Positions 37,866-47,046 of a stretch of DNA of 57,639 nt are shown piece by piece. Each line of letters starts with the position of its first letter. The stretch's first letter is position 1. A program made the translations under genes and the position numbers. The notes under the pieces are model-generated. The model worked only from the letters and a program-made list of their open reading frames with translations. It did no database searches and was not told where the DNA came from. The stretch comes from Kiritimatiellia bacterium (GTDB lineage: Bacteria > Verrucomicrobiota > Kiritimatiellia > CAIQIC01 > Lenti-01): NCBI GenBank assembly GCA_017527155.1, contig JAFXQI010000036.1, positions 1 through 57,639 of the forward strand. Reading direction: 5' to 3'.

Positions 37866-37932
37866 TCCGGACAATTTGCGATAACAAGGAATTCTCTTGC
37901 TTTTTCCCCCGCATTCCTCCATCATCCTCCCC
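37866..37932 (+). repeat. ATG-ending interspersed repeat supplying the 37933 start
   Basis: TTTGCGATAACAAGGAATTC, CTTGCTTTTTCCCCCGCATT, then CATCCTCCCC and the ATG at 37933. It is inverted relative to the copy inside the same gene at 38692-38735. Confidence 0.75.
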
Positions 37933-38907
37933 ATGAAACAACCCCCCATCTTCCCTCCCGGCTACCTCAACGCCCTTGCCCGCGACTGTTTCGGCCCCAC
38001 CGGCAGCCACGCCCCCACGGCCATCCTCCTCCAGGCCGTCGGGTCTCTCGCGCTCTTCACCGGCGCGCTCGCCGCCCACCTCGCGTGGTACGGCGGCAAA
38101 CGCATCCTCTCCCGCCTCCGCCGCCACGTCGCCCCCCCCGAGCCACCGCCGCCCGCCGCTCCCCAAGCCCCCCTCACCCTCCGCGGCAAACCCGCTCCCG
38201 ATGACATCGAAGAGGCCTGGGACCTCGACCCGCGCACCCTCTGCGGCCGCCTCCGCATCGGCTCGCGCCTGGCGGACCTGGAGCCGACGCTCGATTCCCG
38301 TTTCGTCTTCAAGAAGGCCCGCAACGGCTCCCGCCGCATCTGCGCCCGCCAGCCGGGCCTCAAGGGCTGGATGCGCAAGCACGTCCCGTCCGTCAAGTAC
38401 TCCACGGCCATGCACTACAAGAAGCTGGCGACCCGCCTCCGCCAACTCATCGGGCTGGACGCGCGGCTTTCCCTGGAATGGCTCCTCCCCGACAACGAAG
38501 AGGAGATTCCGGCCCTGTCCACCGCCGACCGCCAGGCCGCCGACGCCGCGAGGGCCAAACTGTCCCGGCTCCTCGCCGACAACCCGAAGGTGACCCGCCT
38601 GGTGCGCGCGGTGGAGCAGAAGCTCGGCATCATGCGCATGGTCACGATCCGGCACATCCAGCCACCGCGTCCCGGACGGAACCACCGGCGGGAAACGGGG
38701 AAAAATCCAAGGAATTCCTTGATATCGCGAGTGGTTCTGGGAGAACATGCCGTGGGAGGGAGCGGGGAACGCGAGAGGGCGTTCTGGGATGCCATCCGGA
38801 AGGTGCTGGGAGAGGACTCGGGGGACCTGGAGACACGGCGGTTGCAATCGGACATCCGGGAATGGCTGAACGCACCGCTGGAAGCACGCCGGAACCGGCG
38901 GCGATAG
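37933..38907 (+). CDS. Hypothetical membrane-anchored protein carrying an internal repeat copy
   Basis: 324 residues, no recognised family. One hydrophobic segment at about 24-48 (APTAILLQAVGSLALFTGAL) is followed by a Pro-rich linker (PPEPPPPAAPQAP). A basic region follows: DLDPRTLCGRLRIGSRLADL, GSRRICARQPGLKGWMRKHV, then a helical part YKKLATRLRQLIGLDARLSL. Residues about 253-268 (ETGKNPRNSLISRVV) are encoded by a minus-oriented copy of the interspersed repeat that also sits just before the start codon. The gene may therefore have been built or extended by repeat insertion; the natural C-terminus may originally have been near 250. No Shine-Dalgarno sequence precedes ATG 37933. Confidence 0.6.
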   Translation: MKQPPIFPPGYLNALARDCFGPTGSHAPTAILLQAVGSLALFTGALAAHLAWYGGKRILSRLRRHVAPPEPPPPAAPQAPLTLRGKPAPDDIEEAWDLDPRTLCGRLRIGSRLADLEPTLDSRFVFKKARNGSRRICARQPGLKGWMRKHVPSVKYSTAMHYKKLATRLRQLIGLDARLSLEWLLPDNEEEIPALSTADRQAADAARAKLSRLLADNPKVTRLVRAVEQKLGIMRMVTIRHIQPPRPGRNHRRETGKNPRNSLISRVVLGEHAVGGSGERERAFWDAIRKVLGEDSGDLETRRLQSDIREWLNAPLEARRNRRR

Positions 38908-38994
38908 CGGAACCCGTCCAGGCGGGGGGGGCGGACAACGCGCCGACTCCGGCCGGCCCCCTTCGTTTCCTTTTTGCATGCGTCCATTCCGGGC

Positions 38995-39023
38995 TTGCCG
39001 CGGAGCGATTCCGCGGCTATGCT
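38995..39023 (+). promoter_or_regulatory. Promoter of the MBL/beta-CASP gene
   Basis: TTGCCG (38995-39000), a 17-bp spacer and TATGCT (39018-39023), 24 bp before ATG 39048, which has GGAAGGAG as ribosome site. Confidence 0.6.
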
Positions 39024-39047
39024 CGCGGGCATGGAAGGAGCGTGCGC

Positions 39048-40448
39048 ATGAAATGGAGTTTTCTCGGCGGAGCCAGCGAAGTCACCGGATCCAAACACCT
39101 GCTCGACGTGGGGATGGCGCGCATCCTCTTCGACTGCGGCCTCTACCAGGGCCCGCGCCAGATGGCGGAAAAGCTCAACCGCAACCTCGGGTTCCCCGCG
39201 GCCACCGTCGATGCCGCCGTCGTCTCGCACGCGCACATCGACCACTGCGGCGCCCTGCCGCTCCTCGTCAAGGAAGGCTACCAGGGTCCCATCCACTGCA
39301 CCTCCGCGACCGCCGACCTCCTCCCCGTCATGCTCCGCGACGCCGCGAACATCCAGGAAGCCGACGCCGCCTACCTGAACCAGAAGACCAACCGCAAGGG
39401 CCTCCCCCAGGTCATCCCCCTCTACACGACCGCCGACGCCGAAGCCACCTTCCGCCTCATCCGCCCCCACCCCTACGACACCTCCATCGAGCTGCCGGGC
39501 GGCGTCAAGCTCCTCCACCTCGAAGCCGGCCACATCCTCGGCGCCGCCATCGCCAAGATCAAGATCCCCCGCCACGGCCGCGACCCGCTGAAAATCGGCT
39601 ACGCCGTCGATCTCGGCCGCCGCCACCTCCCCCTCCTGCGCGACCCCGCCGAGCTGACCGGCGTCGACGTCCTCATCCTCGAAAGCACCTACGGCGACCG
39701 CCTCCACGATGCCGCCCGCAACGCCCGCGAAGACCTCCGCCAGGTCGTCACCCGCATCCTCGGCCGCGGCGGCAAGGTCATGATCCCGACCTTCGCCCTC
39801 GAACGCGCCCAGGAAATCATCTACCACCTTGCCTCCCTCTTCGCGTCGGGCGATCTCCCGCGCGTGCCGGTGTACCTCGACAGCCCGATGGCGAACGCCG
39901 TCTCGCAGATTTTCGAGAAGAACCAGGACATCCTCGACCACGAATACTACGAACTGCGCGAACGCACCGGCGACTCCCCCGTCACGCCGCGCTGGCTCCG
40001 CTTCGCCGAGACCGTCGCCGACTCCAAGGCCATCACCTCCTCGACGGAACCCTCGATCGTCCTCGCGGCCGCCGGGATGTGCGAACACGGCCGCATCCTC
40101 CACCACCTCAAGCACGGCATCGACAACCCGGCCAACGGCGTCATCCTCGTCGGCTACCAGGCCGTCAACACCCTCGGCCGCCGCCTCCAGAACGGGGAAA
40201 AGAAGGTGAAGATCTTCGGCGACGACTTCCAGGTGGCCGCCGAGATCACCACCCTGAACGCCTTCTCCGCCCACGCCGACCGGCTGGAACTCTTCCGCTG
40301 CGTCTACGACGCCCGCCCGAAGAAGCTCATCCTGGTCCACGGCGAACAGGAGCCCCGCGAACGCCTGGCCAAGCTCGTCCGCGACCGCCTCCGCATCCCG
40401 GTGGACCTCCCCGCCAACGGCGACTCCACCGACTTCTCCGACCTGTAG
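39048..40448 (+). CDS. MBL-fold beta-CASP metallohydrolase (YSH1/CPSF73-like RNA hydrolase)
   Basis: A 466-residue protein. The metallo-beta-lactamase Zn motif HAHIDH is at 61-66, with further metal ligands in LEAGHILGA and YAVDLGRR. The beta-CASP cap carries LDSPMANAV, LAAAGMCEHGRILHHLKHG and the final NAFSAHADRLELF plus LVHGEQEPRERL. Family members are exo/endoribonucleases. In the third MBL motif the usual SGDLG is replaced by AVDLG, which keeps the Asp. Length is normal (450-470). It starts a co-directional series with the ComF fusion gene 42 bp downstream. Confidence 0.9.
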   Translation: MKWSFLGGASEVTGSKHLLDVGMARILFDCGLYQGPRQMAEKLNRNLGFPAATVDAAVVSHAHIDHCGALPLLVKEGYQGPIHCTSATADLLPVMLRDAANIQEADAAYLNQKTNRKGLPQVIPLYTTADAEATFRLIRPHPYDTSIELPGGVKLLHLEAGHILGAAIAKIKIPRHGRDPLKIGYAVDLGRRHLPLLRDPAELTGVDVLILESTYGDRLHDAARNAREDLRQVVTRILGRGGKVMIPTFALERAQEIIYHLASLFASGDLPRVPVYLDSPMANAVSQIFEKNQDILDHEYYELRERTGDSPVTPRWLRFAETVADSKAITSSTEPSIVLAAAGMCEHGRILHHLKHGIDNPANGVILVGYQAVNTLGRRLQNGEKKVKIFGDDFQVAAEITTLNAFSAHADRLELFRCVYDARPKKLILVHGEQEPRERLAKLVRDRLRIPVDLPANGDSTDFSDL

Positions 40449-40454
40449 CGGCGC

Positions 40455-40484
40455 TTGCGGGACGGCCCCGGGCCGGGGTATAGT
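40455..40484 (+). promoter_or_regulatory. Putative leaderless promoter of the DUF4230-ComF gene
   Basis: TTGCGG (40455-40460), an 18-bp spacer and TATAGT (40479-40484), only 6 bp before ATG 40491. The predicted transcription start coincides with the start codon; no ribosome site is present. Confidence 0.5.
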
Positions 40485-40490
40485 GGCGTC

Positions 40491-41933
40491 ATGCAACAGA
40501 TATTGACCAACATCGTGTGGGGCCTGCTGTGTGCGGGGCTGCTGGCGCTGGCGTGGAAACTCTGGCGGCGCGGCGGCGCGGCCGGACGCCGCGGCGGCTC
40601 CATGGAGGTGAAGACCACCGCCGCCATCGAAGAACTCCGCAGCATCGGCGTGCTCTCGGTGTTCAAGGCGGTGACCAAGGAAATCGTCACCGCCCGCGAC
40701 CACTCCCTCGGCAACCTCGGCAAGCGCTACCTCGAATGGCTCGTCACGTCGCGCAAGATGGCGATGATCTTCGAGTTCGACATCGACTTCCGCTACGACC
40801 TGCGCGACCCCGCCTTCGCCGTCTCCGAGACCGCCCCCGGCCGCTACCGCATCGCGATGCCTCCCTGCGCCTACGCGGTGAACGTCCGCAACATCACCTT
40901 CTACGACGAACAGGACGAGAAGCTCCTGCCCATCATCCTCCCCGACGTGGTGAACAAGCTGCTGCCGGGCGGCTTCCGCGAGGAAGACCGGAACCGCCTC
41001 ATGGACGAAGCCCGCTCCCAGGCGGAAGGGCTGGCGGAAGGCCTGGCGCGGCGGCTGGGCGGCGAAGTCCGCACCTCGGCGCGCCAGACGCTGGAGATGC
41101 TGGCGCGGGGCTTTGGCGCGCAGTCGGTGGAGGTGGAGTTCCCGGAAGGGGAGCCGCGCCGTGCCGCGACCGAGGGCGCCGCCCCCTCCCCCGCCCCCTA
41201 CCGCATGAAGCGCTCGATCAATCCCTTCCGCACCCTCGCGGACCTGCTCTATCCGCGTCCCTGCGCGGGCTGCGGCCGGCCGGTGCACGGACCGGAGGCG
41301 GCGCTCTGTCCGGACTGCCAGATGCGGGTGCCGGTCGTCTCGCTCCCCTACTGCTCGGTCTGCGGCGACCCCGTCGCGGGCGACGTCCCCGGCCCCTACG
41401 TCTGCACCTGGTGCCGCAAGACGGCGCCCGCCTTCGCCTGGGCCCGCTCCGCCGTCCGCTACGCCGGCCCCGTCCGCCCCTGCATCCGCAACCTCAAGTA
41501 CCGCGCCGGATTCTGGGCCCTTCCCGAGATCGAGCGCTGGCTCGCGGCCCTCTGGCCGACCTGCCCCGACGACCGCGCCGACGCCGACGCCATCATCCCG
41601 GTCCCCCTCCACTGGACCCGCCGCATCCGGCGCACCTACAACCAGGCGACCCTCATCGCCCGCGTCCTTTCCCGCCTCTCCGGCATCCCGGTACGCCCCT
41701 TCTGGCTCTGGCGCCTCCGCCGTACCGGCACGCAAACGCATTTGACAGCCGCCCAGCGCGCCCGTAATGTTGCCGGCGTGTTCGGGGTGCCCTCCCGCCG
41801 CGCCGTCCGCGGCCGCCGGATCCTCCTGGTGGACGACGTGATGACCACGGGCGCCACCCTGGATGCCTGCGCCCGCGCCCTCCGGAACGCCGGCGCCGCC
41901 GCCGTCATGGCCGTCACCGTGGCCCGCGGCTGA
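40491..41933 (+). CDS. DUF4230-ComF fusion protein
   Basis: 480 residues in one uninterrupted frame. The N-terminal part (1-235) has a membrane helix at 9-22 followed by a DUF4230 domain (FDIDFRYDLRDPAF, YRIAMPPCAYAVNVRNITFY). The C-terminal part (from about 239, MKRSINPFRTLADLLYPRPC) is a complete ComF protein. It has a double zinc ribbon (CAGC, CPDC, CSVC, CTWC) and a type I phosphoribosyltransferase with IIPVPLHWTRRIRRTYNQA and RRILLVDDVMTTGAT. ComF proteins are linked to DNA uptake and recombination. In most bacteria these are separate proteins. ATG 41205 could serve as an internal start for ComF alone, but no ribosome site is evident. Confidence 0.85.
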   Translation: MQQILTNIVWGLLCAGLLALAWKLWRRGGAAGRRGGSMEVKTTAAIEELRSIGVLSVFKAVTKEIVTARDHSLGNLGKRYLEWLVTSRKMAMIFEFDIDFRYDLRDPAFAVSETAPGRYRIAMPPCAYAVNVRNITFYDEQDEKLLPIILPDVVNKLLPGGFREEDRNRLMDEARSQAEGLAEGLARRLGGEVRTSARQTLEMLARGFGAQSVEVEFPEGEPRRAATEGAAPSPAPYRMKRSINPFRTLADLLYPRPCAGCGRPVHGPEAALCPDCQMRVPVVSLPYCSVCGDPVAGDVPGPYVCTWCRKTAPAFAWARSAVRYAGPVRPCIRNLKYRAGFWALPEIERWLAALWPTCPDDRADADAIIPVPLHWTRRIRRTYNQATLIARVLSRLSGIPVRPFWLWRLRRTGTQTHLTAAQRARNVAGVFGVPSRRAVRGRRILLVDDVMTTGATLDACARALRNAGAAAVMAVTVARG

Positions 41934-42003
41934 AACCCGCCGGAAACCCGACCATCCGAACCCCGAACATCCGAAATCCCCCCCTTTCCAAAGGACCCAC
42001 CCC

Positions 42004-42879
42004 ATGCCCCTCTTCCTCAAACGTTCCAACGGCCTCGGCAAATCCCGCCGTCGCGACATGCCCGACGGCCTGTGGCTCAAGTGCCCCGAATGCAACGAAA
42101 TGCTCTACTCCGAAGAGCTCGACAAAGCCCTCCGCGTCTGCCCCCTGTGCAACTACCACTTCCCCCTCGACCGCGCCGACCGCATCGCCATGCTGGCCGA
42201 CGACGGCACCTTCGAGGAATGGGACCGCGACCTGCTGGCCCTCGACTTCCTGGGCTTCATCGGCCCCGCCCCCTACCAGGACAAGCTCGAAGACAACCGC
42301 CGCAAGACCGGCCAGCCCGACGCCGTCACCTGCGGCCGCGCCCGCCTCGACGGGCGCCCCCTCGCCCTGGGCGTCATGGACTTCAACTTCCTCGGCGCGA
42401 GCATGGGCTCCGTCGTCGGCGAAAAGATCACGCGCCTGATCGAGCGCGCGACCGCCGCGGCCCTGCCCCTGGTGATCGTCTGCGCCTCCGGCGGCGCCCG
42501 CATGTACGAAGGCCTCCTCAGCCTCATGCAGATGGCCAAGACCTCCGGCGCCCTGGCCCGCCACGCCGACGCCGGCCTCCCGTACATCTCCGTCCTGACC
42601 CACCCCACCACGGCCGGCGTCATGGCGAGCTTCGCGACCCTCGGCGACGTCATCCTGGCCGAACCCGGCGCCCTCATCGGCTTCGCCGGCGCGCGCGTCA
42701 TCAAGGAAACCATCCAGCAGGACCTCCCCGCCGGCTTCCAGCGCCCCGACTTCCTGCTCAAGCACGGCCTCCTCGACCAGATCGTCCCCCGCCGCGACCT
42801 CAAGGCCCGCCTCGCCCTCCTCCTCGACTACCTCATGCCCGCCCCCGCCGCCCCGGCCCCCGCCGCCGCCCCGGTCTGA
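42004..42879 (+). CDS. accD: Acetyl-CoA carboxylase carboxyltransferase subunit beta
   Basis: A 291-residue subunit of acetyl-CoA carboxylase that, with AccA, transfers the carboxyl group from biotin to acetyl-CoA for fatty acid synthesis. The N-terminal zinc ribbon has CPEC at 27-30 and CPLC near 49-52. The crotonase-like core has [36 protein letters not shown] and [15 protein letters not shown], and the C-terminal part has [15 protein letters not shown] lies upstream of ATG 42004. accD directly before folC is a common gene order; accA is not in the window. Confidence 0.96.
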   Translation: MPLFLKRSNGLGKSRRRDMPDGLWLKCPECNEMLYSEELDKALRVCPLCNYHFPLDRADRIAMLADDGTFEEWDRDLLALDFLGFIGPAPYQDKLEDNRRKTGQPDAVTCGRARLDGRPLALGVMDFNFLGASMGSVVGEKITRLIERATAAALPLVIVCASGGARMYEGLLSLMQMAKTSGALARHADAGLPYISVLTHPTTAGVMASFATLGDVILAEPGALIGFAGARVIKETIQQDLPAGFQRPDFLLKHGLLDQIVPRRDLKARLALLLDYLMPAPAAPAPAAAPV

Positions 42880-42965
42880 GCCCCGGCACCGTCGCCCCCC
42901 ATCCCCTCCCCCGGCGAACAACCGCCTTCCGAACAACCGAACTCCCGTTCCATTCCTTTTTCTCC

Positions 42966-44294
42966 ATGAGCCAACTCGCCTCCATCCTCAACGCCAAACT
43001 CACCTACCTCTACGGCCGCACCGGCGGCCGCGGCATCCGCCTCGGACTCGACACCACCCTCGCGCTCGTGCGCGAACTCGGCGTCGCCCTGGACCGCCTG
43101 CCCTGCATCCACGTCGCCGGGACCAACGGCAAAGGCAGCGTCTGCGCGATGCTCGAGAGCGTCCTGCGCACCGCGGGCCTGCGCACCGGCCTCTACACCA
43201 GCCCCCACCTCATCCGCTTCAACGAGCGCATCCGCGTCGACGGCGCCCCGATCCCCGACGAAGACCTCTCCCGCCTGCTCGGCGAAGTCGAAGCCGCCGA
43301 CGCCCGCCAATCCGCCTCCGGCGCCCCCGGCGCCCGGCCCGGGACCTTCTTCGAGCTGACCACCGCCGTCGCCTTGAAATGGTTCCAGGAACAGAACGTC
43401 CAGATCGCCGTCCTCGAGACCGGCCTCGGCGGCCGCCTCGACTCCACCAACATCGTCACCCCGCTCCTCTCCGTCATCACCGAAATCGGCATCGAGCACA
43501 CCGACTACCTCGGCACCACCCTCCCCGAGATCGCCGCCGAAAAAGCCGGAATCATAAAACCCTCGCGCCCCGTCGTCACCGGCCTCCAGCGCCCCGAAGC
43601 CATGGCCGTCATCGAGGCCCGCGCCAGCGAAACCCGCTCCCCCCTCTGGCGCGCCGCCGACCACGTATCCATCCGCCGCACCAAACTCGACCCCGACGGC
43701 CAGACCCTCTCCGTATCCACCGCCTCCGGCGACGCCTGGCCGCCCTTCCGGCTGCCCCTGCTCGGCGACTGGCAGCTCGACAACTGCGCCATCGCCCTGA
43801 CGGCCCTGCAGTGCCTCGAAGACATCCTCGGCCAGCCCCTGCCCGGCCCCGCCGTTCGCGCCGGACTCACCCTCGTCCGCTGGCCCGGACGCTGCCAGAT
43901 CCTCTCCCGCGATCCCCTCGTCCTGCTCGACTCCGCGCACAACCCCGACGCCGCCGCCGCCCTTGCCGGCTTCCTCGGCAAATTCCGCTCCGGCCGCCCC
44001 GTGGCCCTCCTCTGCGGCATGCTCTCCGACAAAGACGCCCCGGGCTTCTTCCGCCGCATGAAACCCGTCGTCGACGCCTGCCTCCTGGTCCCCCTCGACA
44101 CCCCGCGCAACATGCCCATGGACAAACTCAAGGCCGCGGCCGAAACCGCCGGCATCCCCGCCGCCGAAGGCACCCTCCCCGACGGCCTCCAGCGCGGCAT
44201 CGCCTGGGCCAAAAAGCGCGACGGCATCCTCCTCTGCGCCGGCTCCCTCCTCCTCTCCTCCGTCGTCCTCAACGAACTCAACGTCCCCGTCTGA
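42966..44294 (+). CDS. folC: Dihydrofolate synthase/folylpolyglutamate synthase
   Basis: A 442-residue Mur-ligase-type enzyme that adds glutamate to dihydropteroate and extends the polyglutamate tail of folates. The P-loop GTNGKGS is at 52-58, then [12 protein letters not shown]. The central domain has [14 protein letters not shown] and GIEHTDYLG with the carbamylated-lysine segment EKAGIIKP, and the C-terminal ligand domain has [18 protein letters not shown]. Length is normal. It follows accD by 86 bp and precedes the YjbQ-type gene by 14 bp. ATG 42966 has no clear ribosome site, so coupling to upstream translation or a weak site is likely. Confidence 0.95.
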   Translation: MSQLASILNAKLTYLYGRTGGRGIRLGLDTTLALVRELGVALDRLPCIHVAGTNGKGSVCAMLESVLRTAGLRTGLYTSPHLIRFNERIRVDGAPIPDEDLSRLLGEVEAADARQSASGAPGARPGTFFELTTAVALKWFQEQNVQIAVLETGLGGRLDSTNIVTPLLSVITEIGIEHTDYLGTTLPEIAAEKAGIIKPSRPVVTGLQRPEAMAVIEARASETRSPLWRAADHVSIRRTKLDPDGQTLSVSTASGDAWPPFRLPLLGDWQLDNCAIALTALQCLEDILGQPLPGPAVRAGLTLVRWPGRCQILSRDPLVLLDSAHNPDAAAALAGFLGKFRSGRPVALLCGMLSDKDAPGFFRRMKPVVDACLLVPLDTPRNMPMDKLKAAAETAGIPAAEGTLPDGLQRGIAWAKKRDGILLCAGSLLLSSVVLNELNVPV

Positions 44295-44308
44295 CCGAAA
44301 GGCCCCCC

Positions 44309-44728
<420 letters not shown>

Positions 44729-44800
44729 GCCCCCCTGAAGCCCCCCCTGGACACCTAGATATCTAGAAACCTGGAAACCCAGCCCCCTCCCAGCCCCCCC

Positions 44801-45232
44801 ATGCCCCTCCCCCCCCCCATCGAAATCGTCGTCCGCGGCGTCTGCATCTCCAACGCCCGCCTCCTTGTCTGCCGCAACGTCGCCCGCGGCAACGTCTACC
44901 TCCCCGGCGGCCACGTCGAGTGGGGCGAGACCTCCCCCGCGGCCCTTTCCCGCGAATGGCGCGAAGAGCTCGGCTGCGACTGCACCCCCGGCCGATTCCT
45001 CGGCATCCTCGAACAGCGCTACGGCGACACCTGCGAACTCGGCCTCTACTTCCTCTGCACCTCCCCCACCCTCGAAGCCACGGCCCCCACCCCGCCCCCC
45101 TCCTCCGAACCCCACATCGCCTTCGACTGGCTCCCCCTCGCCGACCTCCCGACCTCCCCCCTCCTCCCCGCCCCCCTCCGCACCCTCCTCCACCCCCTCC
45201 CCTCCATCCCCTTCCACGCCACCGCCCCCTGA
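44801..45232 (+). CDS. NUDIX hydrolase
   Basis: A 143-residue protein with a perfect Nudix box, GX5EX7REUXEEXGU, from G37 to C59 (GGHVEWGETS then REWREELGC). Members hydrolyse nucleoside diphosphate derivatives; the substrate here is unknown. The C-terminal 25 residues are Pro/Leu-rich (LLPAPLRTLLHPLPSIP), probably reflecting extreme GC drift. ATG 44801 follows a 72-bp gap that carries the ACCTAGATATCTAG repeat (44752-44770); no ribosome site is obvious. Confidence 0.88.
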   Translation: MPLPPPIEIVVRGVCISNARLLVCRNVARGNVYLPGGHVEWGETSPAALSREWREELGCDCTPGRFLGILEQRYGDTCELGLYFLCTSPTLEATAPTPPPSSEPHIAFDWLPLADLPTSPLLPAPLRTLLHPLPSIPFHATAP

Positions 45233-45570
45233 CCCGCCCTCGGCGCCCCTCCCCCCCTCTCCTTCCCTCCCCCCTGCCCCCCCTTTCCGGCGCCACTGGA
45301 ACCCACTCGCGATATCAAGGAAAACACAAGCAATTCCGCCCATTTTCCACCAATCCAAACGCCATGAGAAGGTTTCCCTTCTTCCGGCCGCTTTCCCCCG
45401 TTTCCCTCCTTTCTCCCCGGCCCAGCGGAACATCCCGGCGCTCCCCGGTGAAAGGGGCAAAAAAATGCGAGTCCGCACTCGGAAAAGGCTTTGCAAGCGC
45501 GCGCGCGCGGCGTAAAGTCGGCGACAGCAGAAAGAAACGCGGGCGATGAACGCCCAACGGAGGTACAGAC
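45233..45570. repeat. Intergenic region: ATG-ending repeat and kinase-gene promoter
   Basis: 45305-45366 is a copy of the repeat (CGCGATATCAAGGAAAACAC, CCGCCCATTTTCCACC, ATG at 45364). Downstream lies TTGCAA (45491-45496), a 16-bp spacer of alternating GC, and TAAAGT (45513-45518), a probable promoter for the gene at 45571. Nothing else is seen. Confidence 0.65.
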
Positions 45571-46911
45571 ATGAGCAGCCACATCACGCAAATCGTCAAG
45601 CGCAACGGCACGGTCGTCCCCTACGACCGCGGGCGCATCGCCACCGCCATCTTCAAGGCCGCCAGCGCCGTCGGCGGCTCCAACTACGACGAAGCCGACC
45701 GCCTCGCCGTCCTCGTCGAGGAGAAGCTCGCCGCCCAGTACGGCCCCGGCTCCACCCCCTCCGTCGAGGAGATCCAGGACATCGTCGAGGAGACCCTCAT
45801 CCACGCCGGCCACGCCACCACCGCCCGCGCCTACATCCGCTACCGCCAGGAACGCGCCATGGCCCGCACCCAGCGCGCCTACAAGTTCGAGGCCACCGAC
45901 AACATCCCCTACAAGAAGATCTACGAAGTCCTCCGCTGGAACATGGACCACGGCTGCGAGACCGTCGAGGGCATCAACAAGATCATCGCCGACGGCCGCT
46001 TCCCCGAGCTCGTCGACGCCTGCGAGGACCGCTACGACAAGGAGGTCAAGGCCGGCGCCCAGCTGATCATCGACCGGCTGCCCGAGGTCCGCATGGTCAT
46101 CATCGCGGGTCCCAGCTCCTCCAGCAAGACCACCACCACCATCAAGGTCAGCGAAAAGCTCGCCGAGGCCGGCATGGAATTCAAGGCCATCAACCTCGAC
46201 CACTACTTCTTCAACCTCGAGCAGCATCCCAAGGACGAGTTCGGCGACTACGACTACGAGACCCCCTACGCCCTCGACCTCAAGCTCATCGACGAACACA
46301 TCGCCGCCCTCCTCGAAGGCAAGACCATCAAGACCCCGCACTACGACTTCAAGACCGGCCAGCGCGAACTCAACGTCCACGAACTCAGCCTCGCGCCGAA
46401 CCAGATCCTGCTGCTGGACTCCCTGCACGGCCTCTTCGGGGAGATGACCAAGTCCACGCCGGACTCCAAGAAATTCAAGCTCTACATCGAGACGCTCGGC
46501 CAGGTGCAGAACAAGGAAGGCATGTTCATGCGCTGGGCGGACAACCGCCTGCTGCGCCGCATGATCCGCGACAGCTGGCACCGGAACCTCCAGCCCGAGC
46601 AGACGCTCACCCACTGGCACTACGTCCGCCGGAGCGAACTGCGGAACATCATCCCGTTCATCGGCACGGTGGACTACCTGGTGAACAGCGCGGTCCCGTT
46701 CGAGCTGCCGGTGCTCAAGGCGCGGCTCTTCAAGTACTTCCCGCCGGCGATCGAGAAGTTCAGGGAAGACCCGAAGCGCCAGGACGCCTACGTCCGCGCC
46801 AAGCGCGTCTACGACACCCTCAAGGACCTCACCCCCATGGAAGACGACAGCGCCATCGGCCCCAAGTCCCTCATCCGCGAATTCATCGGCGGCAGCGAAT
46901 ACGAGTACTGA
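45571..46911 (+). CDS. ATP-cone/uridine kinase-like nucleoside kinase
   Basis: A 446-residue protein. Residues 1-95 are an ATP-cone regulatory domain (TQIVKRNGTVVPYDRGRIAT and IHAGHATTARAYIRYRQERA), as in ribonucleotide reductases. The rest is a phosphoribulokinase/uridine-kinase-type P-loop enzyme with GPSSSSKTTTT from 180, AINLDHYFFNLEQHP and LDSLHGLFGEM. The combination predicts an ATP-phosphotransferase (nucleoside kinase) whose activity senses nucleotide levels through the ATP cone. Substrate not determinable from sequence. GGAGG precedes ATG 45571 by about 9 bases. Confidence 0.88.
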   Translation: MSSHITQIVKRNGTVVPYDRGRIATAIFKAASAVGGSNYDEADRLAVLVEEKLAAQYGPGSTPSVEEIQDIVEETLIHAGHATTARAYIRYRQERAMARTQRAYKFEATDNIPYKKIYEVLRWNMDHGCETVEGINKIIADGRFPELVDACEDRYDKEVKAGAQLIIDRLPEVRMVIIAGPSSSSKTTTTIKVSEKLAEAGMEFKAINLDHYFFNLEQHPKDEFGDYDYETPYALDLKLIDEHIAALLEGKTIKTPHYDFKTGQRELNVHELSLAPNQILLLDSLHGLFGEMTKSTPDSKKFKLYIETLGQVQNKEGMFMRWADNRLLRRMIRDSWHRNLQPEQTLTHWHYVRRSELRNIIPFIGTVDYLVNSAVPFELPVLKARLFKYFPPAIEKFREDPKRQDAYVRAKRVYDTLKDLTPMEDDSAIGPKSLIREFIGGSEYEY

Positions 46912-46928
46912 CCGCTCCCGGAAAATAG

Positions 46929-46958
46929 GGAAACAAAAAGAACAAAGGGATGACAAAA
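46929..46958 (+). repeat. Left inverted repeat flanking the GxxExxY gene
   Basis: GGAAACAAAAAGAACAAA (46929-46946) followed by GGGATGACAAAA. The 18-base core recurs as its exact complement at 47508-47525, and GGATGACAAA at 47479-47488, on the other side of the gene. Confidence 0.8.
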
Positions 46959-47046
46959 TTTTTGGACAAAAGAGCGCTTCGCGCCTTCCAAAATCCTGTC
47001 CTCTGCGGGCTTTTTGTTTCCCTGTGAGGGGACTTGGAGGTCCGGG

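Noticed and set aside
30615-38204. 2500-codon plus-strand frame opposite the glycosyltransferase and the secreted nuclease
   Set aside because: Arg/His/Pro-rich nonsense composition; the minus-strand genes have clear domains and signal peptides.
38415-42095. Long minus-strand frame opposite the MBL and ComF genes
   Set aside because: Antisense of well-supported genes; Gly/Asp/Val-rich with no domain.
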